Under the pieces are notes generated by a model. That model was not told where the DNA came from. It was given only the letters and a program-made list of their open reading frames with translations, and did not search any database. Positions 57,549-64,000 of a DNA stretch of 64,000 nt are shown piece by piece. The stretch comes from Psychroserpens sp041224425 (GTDB lineage: Bacteria; Bacteroidota; Bacteroidia; Flavobacteriales; Flavobacteriaceae), in the NCBI RefSeq assembly GCF_041224425.1, contig NZ_JBGFGL010000080.1, forward strand, positions 310,001-374,000, written 5' to 3'. The position numbers were made by a program, and so were the translations under genes. Each line of letters begins with the position of its first letter. Position 1 is the first letter of the stretch.

Positions 57549-57905
57549 ATGGCGAGAGACGAAGAGTTGAAATTAAGATGGGAATTGGTGGTTCAAAAAC
57601 TATCCGATCGCTTTTCCGATGGTGATCCATTAGATTTGGATGCCATTATTTATTTGATAGGTGTTCAGGAGCTTGGGCAATTGGATCGCAAGTTCAAGAA
57701 AGACCATAAAATCGACTTGATGCACATTGCTATCTGTAAATTACTATCGCCTTATGGCTATTATGAATTTGATTTTGTTGATGAAGACGGCTGGCCACAT
57801 TACAAGGTTAAAGAGCAACTACCTCCTTTAAAAGCGGGTGAGCAATCTGTTTTAATGAAAGAAGCTATAGTTAACTATTTTATTGAAACCGAATTCATCG
57901 ATTAA
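57549..57905 (+). CDS. Conserved hypothetical protein
   Basis: 118 residues, soluble, no known motif. Helical N-terminus (DEELKLRWELVVQKLSDRF) and a central region LDLDAIIYLIGVQELGQLDRKFKKDHKIDLMHIAICKLLSPYG, then a YYEFDFVDEDGWPHY stretch. The clean codon use, promoter and lack of overlap support a real gene. I know this type of protein only as a Bacteroidota hypothetical. It is followed by a REP-like element and pheS. Confidence 0.75.
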   Translation: MARDEELKLRWELVVQKLSDRFSDGDPLDLDAIIYLIGVQELGQLDRKFKKDHKIDLMHIAICKLLSPYGYYEFDFVDEDGWPHYKVKEQLPPLKAGEQSVLMKEAIVNYFIETEFID

Positions 57906-57910
57906 GTTTT

Positions 57911-58007
57911 TGGGCGTTACCCTTTTTTCGTTAGCACGTCTAAGGGTCGTGCTCTCGGCAGTCGCTTTCAAGAAGAGCTCCAACAAATGCCTCCATCACT
58001 AACGCAA
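57911..58007. repeat. REP-like intergenic element
   Basis: A 97-bp segment richer in GC than its surroundings, bounded by the inverted hexamers GCGTTA (57914-57919) and TAACGC (58000-58005), and containing TAAGGGTCGTGCTCTCGGCA and GAGCTCCAACAAATGCCTCC. Similar intergenic units recur in flavobacterial genomes as I recall them. No open reading frame is present. It fills most of the 146-bp gap before pheS. Confidence 0.6.
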
Positions 58008-58023
58008 ATCTCGATAAATTACT

Positions 58024-58031
58024 TAAATTTG
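58024..58031 (+). promoter_or_regulatory. Candidate -7 box of pheS
   Basis: TAAATTTG, an exact match to TAnnTTTG, 20 bp before the pheS ATG. The REP-like element occupies the place where the -33 box should be. Confidence 0.5.
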
Positions 58032-58051
58032 CCATTCATTTCTAAGGTATC

Positions 58052-59071
58052 ATGATAGATAAGATTAAAGAACTCATCGCAGAAGCAGAAGCGTTTACAG
58101 CGCAATCCAAAGAAGAAGTTGAAGCTTTCCGAATCAAATATTTAGGATCAAAAGGACTTTTGAAAGAGTATTTTGCTGAGTTTAAAAATGTCGCCAACGA
58201 GCAAAAGAAAGAGTTCGGACAAACCATTAACCAACTCAAGAAAACAGCCGAGGAGAAAGTCAATGCTTTAAAGGAAGAACTCGAGAGCAAAGAAGAAACC
58301 AAAGGTGTCTATGGCGATTTGTCTCGTCCAGGTGAACCCATTGAAATTGGAGCAAGACATCCGATTTCTATCGTTAAAAACCAAATCATAGATATCTTTT
58401 CACGTATTGGTTTCAATGTAAGTGAAGGTCCAGAAATTGAAGACGATTGGCACAATTTTACCGCATTGAACTTGCCAGAATACCATCCAGCTCGTGACAT
58501 GCAGGATACGTTTTTTATACAAACCAATCCTGATATTTTGTTGCGTACGCATACCAGTTCGGTTCAAGTGCGTTATATGGAAAACAACAAACCACCAATT
58601 CGAACTATTTCTCCTGGTCGAGTATATCGTAATGAAGCTATTTCAGCACGTTCTCACTGTTTTTTCCATCAGGTGGAAGGTTTATACATTGATAAGGATG
58701 TTAGTTTTGCCGATCTGAAGCAAACCTTGCAATACTTCACTACAGAAATGTTCGGAAAGTCAAAAATTAGGCTACGTCCTTCGTACTTTCCGTTTACAGA
58801 ACCTAGTGCTGAGGTTGATGTATATTGGGGCTTGGAAACCGAAACCGATTATAAGATGACCAAAGGTACAGGTTGGCTGGAAATCATGGGCTGTGGTATG
58901 GTCGATCCAAACGTTCTGGAAAACTGTGGCATCGACTCCAAAACCTATTCTGGCTTTGCCTTCGGAATGGGAATTGATCGTATTGCTTTATTGCTTCACC
59001 AAATTAGTGACATCAGATTGCTTAGTGAAAATGATGTACGTTTCCTAGAGCAGTTTAAAAGTGCTTTATAA
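58052..59071 (+). CDS. pheS: Phenylalanyl-tRNA synthetase alpha subunit
   Basis: 339 residues, the usual length. N-terminal coiled coil (1-90) for tRNA contact, then the class II catalytic core: motif 1 region HPISIVKNQIIDIFSRIGF, motif 2 GRVYRNEAISARSHCFFHQVEG and motif 3 GFAFGMGIDRIALLLHQISDIRLL. It charges tRNA-Phe with the beta subunit PheT, encoded elsewhere. Confidence 0.98.
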   Translation: MIDKIKELIAEAEAFTAQSKEEVEAFRIKYLGSKGLLKEYFAEFKNVANEQKKEFGQTINQLKKTAEEKVNALKEELESKEETKGVYGDLSRPGEPIEIGARHPISIVKNQIIDIFSRIGFNVSEGPEIEDDWHNFTALNLPEYHPARDMQDTFFIQTNPDILLRTHTSSVQVRYMENNKPPIRTISPGRVYRNEAISARSHCFFHQVEGLYIDKDVSFADLKQTLQYFTTEMFGKSKIRLRPSYFPFTEPSAEVDVYWGLETETDYKMTKGTGWLEIMGCGMVDPNVLENCGIDSKTYSGFAFGMGIDRIALLLHQISDIRLLSENDVRFLEQFKSAL

Positions 59072-59074
59072 AAC

Positions 59075-61435
59075 CTAGTTTTTCAAGGTCGTTTCAAACA
59101 ATTTGTAAATACGTCTGTACTCATCAGACCAGCTCGAGCCTTCTCTAAATCCGTGACCTTCCAAAGGAAACACAGCCAATTCCCAGTTTTCCTTTTTCAG
59201 TTCAATAAAGCGTTGTGATAATCGTACCACATCTTGAAAATGGACATTGGTATCGATCATGCCATGGAGCATCAACAGATGACCTTTTAAACCTTCAGCA
59301 AAATAAATAGGAGAACTGCGTTTATAGGCTTTTGGATCGTCTACAGGTGTATTTAAAATATTAGCCGTGTATTCGTGGTTGTAGTGTGCCCAATCGGTTA
59401 CAGAACGCAAAGCAGCACCACTTTTAAAAGTGTCAGGACTGGTCAACATTGCCATTAAAGTTATGAAACCTCCATACGAACCACCATAAATACCCATACG
59501 ATCTTTGTCAATACCATGCTGTTCTACCAAGTATTTGGCACCATCAATTTGATCGTTCAAATCTTTTCCACCCATATGTCTGTAGATCGCTGTACGCCAA
59601 TCACGACCATAACCTTCACTGGCTCTAAAATCGATTGCCAAAACCGTATAGCCATTATCCGCTAGAAAGTTATGGAACATGTATTCCCTGTAATAGCTTG
59701 GCCACCATTTATGTACATTCTGCTTATAACCTGCGCCATGTACAAAGATGATGGCAGCGCCATTTTTGCGTTCTGCTTTAGGTTGGTATAAGGTTGCAGG
59801 TACTTCAGCACCATCTCTTGCTTTAAAACGAACAATTTCCGCATCTACCCAGTTGTAGGACTTAAAAGCCTCGGTTGTAGAATTCGTGAGTTTAGTCATT
59901 TCAGAACCAGCAACATTAGGCATCACATATAATTCCCATGGTGTATTGACATACGAATACCGAATGGCCAATTGGGTTTCATCAGGTGACACGGTAACTT
60001 CATGTCCACCAGATTTCGTGGTTATTTGTTTCATTTTACCACCTTTGGAAGGCAAGTGATAGAAATGATGTTCATGCGGACTTACCTTGTTGCTTGTGAT
60101 ATAAAATGTAGACTTGTCTTTGGATAAACTCACATCAAGAATTTCAAAGTTTCCTTCGGTTAGAGCTTTGATTTTACCTGTATTTACATTGGCAGTGTAT
60201 AAATGTGCGTAACCTGTTTTTTCCGATTTAAACCAAACAGTATTGTTGTCAACCCAACCAATAACACCTTCAGAAAACCAACCTATTCCTGGTCCGCCAA
60301 TCCAAGCATCATCATGTTGTCTGTCGATTAAATTTAAGTCACCATTGGTCAAATCTACAGTCATGATCCAACGGTCTTTATAATCGGAAGAAGTGACATT
60401 CACAACCGCTTTTCCATCTTCAGAAAAAATAGGAACACTAATTAAGACCTCTCTCGGATTTTCATAGTCTTCTTCATAATTTGAAGGGTCTTCAGCATAC
60501 TCTTTTAAGTATTTAGGTTTGTCTTTAATACCTTCAATATCATCTGTTTTAATTTGATAATACTCATCGGTTTCTAGGTTTAAAATCCAAGATTCGTAGG
60601 TATATAAATTCTTTCCAACCTTTGCTCTGGCATTGAGTTCTTTAGTGTATCCACTTTCGGTTACAAAATCAGGAACCATAGTAGATTTAGTGCTAGGTGT
60701 ATTGTAAAGACGATACACCACGTATTTTAAATCGGGAGAAATTTGTAAACCATACAATCCTTTGTTGCCTAAGTAAATTGTTTCAGGTCTTTCAAATTGC
60801 GTTTGTTCTCGTCTATAATCTCTAGCCTCAGAAGCATTTTTTCGCTTTTGAAGAATATCAAAATGTTCCATTTGGTCATTCTCAAGCCATTGATCTTGAG
60901 CGTTTAGCTTACTGTTTGGACGCTCATTTCCAGATTGGAAATCGGTTAACTGTTTTAAAGAGCCATCGGTAATTTGCCATTGAAACAAGTTATTACCATC
61001 TTGATAAATGATAGATTTACCATCACCAGAAAACTGCGGATTCGATTCGCGATTGTTCGTGTTTGTGATGCGCTTGGTTGAATAATCAGAAGTGTTTAGA
61101 AGAAACAAATCGCCACTTTTTTCATACACTTTCCATTTACCGTCTTTGGAATAGTCGCCATTATTGGACTTCAATTTTAATTCCTCAAACGACAACTTTT
61201 CAATCTTTTTTGAAGTGATGTTAACGCGATAAGTAGAACGGATGGTATCCATATCTGGATTCCAGCTAAAAAAGATGTTTTTGCTATTTTCAGACCATTC
61301 GATGCTGGTTGGCAAATACCCAACAAAATCATCGCCTTGCATTATTTGATCGATGGTAAGTTGTGATTGGTTTTCGGTTTGGGCAATACTTAGACTAAAG
61401 CTAAAAAGCAAAAGCAGTGTAACAAGTTGTTTCAT
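59075..61435 (-). CDS. S9 family peptidase (DPP IV-like)
   Basis: 786 residues from the ATG at 61435, chosen because MKQLVTLLLLFSFSLSIAQ is a clean signal peptide; the longer ORF begins at TTG. A beta-propeller domain (about 40-530) is followed by an alpha/beta hydrolase domain. Catalytic Ser653 is in GIYGGSYGG, Asp in LHGMIDTNVHFQD and His in EGHGF. Predicted periplasmic aminopeptidase removing dipeptides, perhaps after proline. It converges with pheS, leaving 3 bp. Confidence 0.94.
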   Translation of the reverse strand: MKQLVTLLLLFSFSLSIAQTENQSQLTIDQIMQGDDFVGYLPTSIEWSENSKNIFFSWNPDMDTIRSTYRVNITSKKIEKLSFEELKLKSNNGDYSKDGKWKVYEKSGDLFLLNTSDYSTKRITNTNNRESNPQFSGDGKSIIYQDGNNLFQWQITDGSLKQLTDFQSGNERPNSKLNAQDQWLENDQMEHFDILQKRKNASEARDYRREQTQFERPETIYLGNKGLYGLQISPDLKYVVYRLYNTPSTKSTMVPDFVTESGYTKELNARAKVGKNLYTYESWILNLETDEYYQIKTDDIEGIKDKPKYLKEYAEDPSNYEEDYENPREVLISVPIFSEDGKAVVNVTSSDYKDRWIMTVDLTNGDLNLIDRQHDDAWIGGPGIGWFSEGVIGWVDNNTVWFKSEKTGYAHLYTANVNTGKIKALTEGNFEILDVSLSKDKSTFYITSNKVSPHEHHFYHLPSKGGKMKQITTKSGGHEVTVSPDETQLAIRYSYVNTPWELYVMPNVAGSEMTKLTNSTTEAFKSYNWVDAEIVRFKARDGAEVPATLYQPKAERKNGAAIIFVHGAGYKQNVHKWWPSYYREYMFHNFLADNGYTVLAIDFRASEGYGRDWRTAIYRHMGGKDLNDQIDGAKYLVEQHGIDKDRMGIYGGSYGGFITLMAMLTSPDTFKSGAALRSVTDWAHYNHEYTANILNTPVDDPKAYKRSSPIYFAEGLKGHLLMLHGMIDTNVHFQDVVRLSQRFIELKKENWELAVFPLEGHGFREGSSWSDEYRRIYKLFETTLKN

Positions 61436-61465
61436 AAAGTGCATGTGTGGCAATTCGAAAAGAAT

Positions 61466-61473
61466 TATTTTTG
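61466..61473 (+). promoter_or_regulatory. Candidate -7 box before the 131-residue hypothetical
   Basis: TATTTTTG fits TAnnTTTG and stands 38 bp before the ATG at 61512, in the 76-bp divergent region with the peptidase gene. Confidence 0.5.
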
Positions 61474-61511
61474 CCCTAAAATAAAGGTTTTAGAACTAAA
61501 GACGAAACGCA

Positions 61512-61907
61512 ATGCGAAAAGATATTGAAATTCCAAAAGTAGAAGATGTTTTTGTGGCTGTAGTTCAAGAAGAACATCCAGAATACAAAACCAAAGATTG
61601 GAATGCCTATATCATAAATAATAAAGATGTGGACTTGGATACGGTTTTAATTGTATCTAGAGGTTATTCTGAAGATAAGGTCACACCAGTAATGCGCCAT
61701 ACCATTAAATTACTTCCTGCGAGAAGCTATGCCAAGATAGAGTTTATGCAAGAGGATGTGTTAAAATTGAACAATGAGTTCAAAATTACTTTTTTTGAAG
61801 GCAATCAAATGTTAGATAAAACCTATTTATTTAGAAAGAACACTATCAACGAAAACGCACTTCGAAACATACCATTGATGCAACTCAAAGGAGTTTTGGT
61901 GAAATGA
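61512..61907 (+). CDS. Conserved hypothetical protein
   Basis: 131 residues, soluble and beta-rich (VEDVFVAVVQEEHPE, DTVLIVSRGYSEDKVTPVMRHTIKLLPA, FKITFFEGNQML). No signal peptide, no membrane helix and no known domain. It is conserved-looking in codon use and well isolated, with its own -7 box, and is the lone gene between a peptidase and gpsA. Function unknown. Confidence 0.72.
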   Translation: MRKDIEIPKVEDVFVAVVQEEHPEYKTKDWNAYIINNKDVDLDTVLIVSRGYSEDKVTPVMRHTIKLLPARSYAKIEFMQEDVLKLNNEFKITFFEGNQMLDKTYLFRKNTINENALRNIPLMQLKGVLVK

Positions 61908-61954
61908 TTTTGGAGGCTGAGGCTCTCGAAGCCTCGATTTTGAAGTAAATTGAA

Positions 61955-62956
61955 TCAGTCCAACTTCTCGGTCAGTTTTTTAAATACCTTTTTTGGATTT
62001 TTGTTCTCATACAGAATGTCATAAACAGCTTCAATAATAGGTAAGCGTGTTTTCTTTTTATTCTTGATATTGAGATCATGCGCACTTTTTGTAGCATAGT
62101 AACCTTCAGCAACCATGTTCATTTCCATTTGAGCAGATTTTACGGTATAGCCTTTACCGATCATGTTACCAAACATGCGATTTCTGGAAAACGTAGAATA
62201 ACCGGTTACCAATAAATCGCCTAAGTACGCAGAATTATTGATATTGCGTTTCATCTTGTGCATTTTTTTGATAAAACGCTTCATCTCTCTTATGGCATTA
62301 CTCATCAATACGCTTTGAAAATTGTCACCATAACCCAATCCGTGAGCAATTCCAGCAGCAATAGCGTAAATATTTTTTAGCATCACAGCGTATTCAGTAC
62401 CGATGATGTCGTCGCTTATTTTGGTTTTTATATAATCACTAGCTAAAGCATCAGCAATCATTTGTGCTTTTTCAGCATCGGCACAGGAAATCGTTAGATA
62501 AGACAAACGCTCTAAAGCAACTTCCTCTGCATGGCAAGGACCAGCAATAACAGCAATGTTTTCAAAAGGAATATGGTAAATATCGTGAAAATGCTCACCA
62601 ACCAACAAACCCGATTCTGGCATAATTCCCTTTACTGCTGAAACCACAATTTTTTCTGAAATGTCAACTGTGAGTTTTTCCAATTCTGAATGGATAAAAG
62701 CTGAAGGAATTACAAAAATCAATATATCAGCCCAGTCGGCAATTTCATCAATGTCGTTACTTAACTTAAGTTGCTCCAAGTTAAACTCTACAGAACTCAA
62801 ATAACTCGGATTGTGTTCTTCCTTTAGTATGTGTTCTTTGGTGTATACACTTCGCATGTACCAACCTACTTCGTCTAGATTTTCACAGAGCATTTTGACA
62901 ATAGCAGTTGCCCAGCTTCCTGCACCAAAAACAGCATATTTTACAGGTTTACTCAT
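61955..62956 (-). CDS. gpsA: NAD(P)H-dependent glycerol-3-phosphate dehydrogenase
   Basis: 333 residues. N-terminal NAD-binding motif GAGSWATAIVKM, substrate/catalytic segments AVKGIMPESG, GPCHAEEVALER, and the helix LKNIYAIAAGIAHGLGYGDNFQSVLM with its conserved Lys. It makes sn-glycerol 3-phosphate for phospholipid synthesis. The first motif has Ala-Thr in place of the more common Gly-Thr after Trp. Monocistronic. Confidence 0.95.
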   Translation of the reverse strand: MSKPVKYAVFGAGSWATAIVKMLCENLDEVGWYMRSVYTKEHILKEEHNPSYLSSVEFNLEQLKLSNDIDEIADWADILIFVIPSAFIHSELEKLTVDISEKIVVSAVKGIMPESGLLVGEHFHDIYHIPFENIAVIAGPCHAEEVALERLSYLTISCADAEKAQMIADALASDYIKTKISDDIIGTEYAVMLKNIYAIAAGIAHGLGYGDNFQSVLMSNAIREMKRFIKKMHKMKRNINNSAYLGDLLVTGYSTFSRNRMFGNMIGKGYTVKSAQMEMNMVAEGYYATKSAHDLNIKNKKKTRLPIIEAVYDILYENKNPKKVFKKLTEKLD

Positions 62957-63047
62957 ATAAAGCGCATCAGTTTAGTTCTTCAAAAATACATAAAAAAAAG
63001 GGGAAGCACCTACTAAAATTCAAGCGGTCAACCTTAAGTTTTAAATT

Positions 63048-63064
63048 TTGGCACGTGTTTTGAA
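63048..63064 (+). promoter_or_regulatory. Sigma54-like promoter before the lipoprotein gene
   Basis: TTGGCACG-TGTT-TTGAA. The -24 box is perfect, the spacing to the -12 box is correct and the -12 box differs from TTGC(A/T) at one base. The start codon lies 36 bp downstream at 63100. Confidence 0.5.
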
Positions 63065-63099
63065 ACTTGCATAATGAGTAACCCAAAAAACGAATGATT

Positions 63100-64000
63100 A
63101 TGAAAACAATGAAACTACTTTTAGGCTTTGTGCTTAGCGCTACGCTTCTAACGTCTTGTTACAGAGAAGAAGTGATTGTTAACGATTATAACAATCAACC
63201 AGGTATTACATTGAATCAGTTATTGGGTTCATATGAATTATGGTATGTCGATATCAACCAAACCTTAGGTACTGGAGAAACACCTTTCCTACAAATTGCT
63301 TTTACCATATCTTTTAGAAACGGTATTGTATATGCCAATAACAATTTAGTTGGTTTTGGAAGTTCAGGTAATGGCATTGGAATTGATGTCGGAACGTATG
63401 ATGCGTACAATATGATTTTAGACGTGTATCATGATATTGATGGTTTTGAAACCTTTGATGTATACCAATTGGATGCAAACACTATCGAGTTGTACAATCC
63501 TTTTAATGACACCTCTTACTTTTTACATGGCTACCAAAGAAGTACCTTCGATTACGACTTCGTGTTTTATGATAACATTCATTATTTCTTACAGGAATAT
63601 GAAGCTTGGGAGAAAACCTATACGAGTCAGATGGGAGCCATAAACGAATTTGATAACGAAAATTATTTACAGTTTTTGGCTGGCGGAAATGATTCGGTTT
63701 TTAGAAGCTCACAAGACACAAATATTGGAAATCCAGATAATATCTATTGGGATTATACAGGAATCTATGGTGTTGGAGACATTAGCAATAATATGTATCT
63801 GAAAACATTAACATTAGATTATGACTTTTTCGACAATGAATTTTTTGAATTGAGCGTTATTAATGATCAAAGAATCGAATTGTACCATCCGTCATCTGGA
63901 ACCGTTTATGAGTTTACTGGACGAGGATACATTCAATTCTTAAGAGAAACAGATGCTCAAGGTAGAAAGATAGAAGGCTCTAAACAGCCTAAAAAGCGTA
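63100..64000 (+). CDS. Flavobacterial lipoprotein, cut by the window end
   Basis: At least 300 residues without a stop to the end of the window, so the C-terminus is missing. Signal peptide ending LLTSC (Cys20), followed by YREEVIVND. The mature part is beta/aromatic-rich, with LGSYELWYVDINQTLGTGE, FTISFRNGIVYANNN and a Tyr/Asp-rich segment FDYDFVFYDNIHYF. I recall such proteins annotated wrongly as nucleotide adenylyltransferases; no nucleotidyl-transfer motif is visible here. The ATG at 63100 follows an A-rich leader and a sigma54-like promoter. Confidence 0.8.
   Translation, partial: MKTMKLLLGFVLSATLLTSCYREEVIVNDYNNQPGITLNQLLGSYELWYVDINQTLGTGETPFLQIAFTISFRNGIVYANNNLVGFGSSGNGIGIDVGTYDAYNMILDVYHDIDGFETFDVYQLDANTIELYNPFNDTSYFLHGYQRSTFDYDFVFYDNIHYFLQEYEAWEKTYTSQMGAINEFDNENYLQFLAGGNDSVFRSSQDTNIGNPDNIYWDYTGIYGVGDISNNMYLKTLTLDYDFFDNEFFELSVINDQRIELYHPSSGTVYEFTGRGYIQFLRETDAQGRKIEGSKQPKKR

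Noticed and set aside
1..64000. tRNA, rRNA, CRISPR and riboswitch signals
   Set aside because: I saw no cloverleaf with conserved arm sequences, no rRNA, no spaced repeats and no recognisable riboswitch core in the intergenic gaps.

Overview
The window is a 64 kb chromosomal stretch from a member of the Flavobacteriaceae (Bacteroidota). Evidence: AT-rich DNA, A-rich leaders instead of Shine-Dalgarno sites, TAnnTTTG -7 boxes, a type B T9SS sorting domain, a complete Bat operon, a FecI/FecR/TonB-receptor cascade and many lipoproteins with acidic residues after the lipidated Cys. It fits marine genera of the Winogradskyella/Psychroserpens/Olleya type, but the sequence alone does not fix the genus. 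I see no rRNA, tRNA, CRISPR array, transposase or integrase.

Layout. 0-7.3 kb: META-domain lipoprotein, the tail of an Fe-S (suf) cluster (sufE, sufT-like, DUF2480), a DUF3078 protein, then small housekeeping genes (TPR, SDR-like, CBS, GIDE-like membrane protein, zinc ribbon, spermidine-synthase-like methyltransferase). 7.4-15.4 kb: a short ssb interrupted by a TetR-controlled tripartite ABC exporter operon (tetR, tolC-like, hlyD-like, lipoprotein, two NBDs, two permeases). The displaced native 3' end of ssb lies beyond the operon, with a perfect 91-bp direct repeat at the two junctions. 15.4-22.2 kb: an ECF sigma / FecR / TonB-receptor cell-surface signalling unit, divergent from a coiled-coil gene and two very acidic, probably surface-exposed lipoproteins. 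A two-part motif, TCAGGAGA-N12-GTTGTTA, occurs three times, upstream of fecR, of the coiled-coil gene and of the large lipoprotein, and is probably the promoter read by this sigma factor. 22.2-33 kb: penicillin-binding protein 1C and its usual partner, a thioester alpha-2-macroglobulin, separated by a divergent T9SS cargo with eight ECW repeats and by a small monooxygenase-like gene. 33-42 kb: isoaspartyl peptidase, ALDH7-type dehydrogenase, DUF1800/DUF1501 pair, AlbA-type regulator, SDR, aldo-keto reductase, DUF4382-like lipoprotein. 42.3-51.5 kb: Bat (aerotolerance) operon moxR-DUF58-batD-like-batA-batB-batC-batD-batE. 51.5-56.9 kb: a probable bicarbonate-handling module (small exported peptide, SulP, UspA, SulP, beta-carbonic anhydrase). 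56.9-64 kb: cvpA, a hypothetical, a REP-like intergenic element, pheS, a DPP IV-like peptidase, a hypothetical, gpsA and a lipoprotein gene cut by the window end, preceded by a sigma54-like promoter.

The most novel items are the motif-defined ECF regulon controlling acidic surface lipoproteins, and the exporter island inside ssb with a recombination junction readable to the base. Starts were corrected where the longest ORF began at a TTG/GTG ahead of a better ATG, and non-ATG starts were kept where nothing else preserves the protein's N-terminus.
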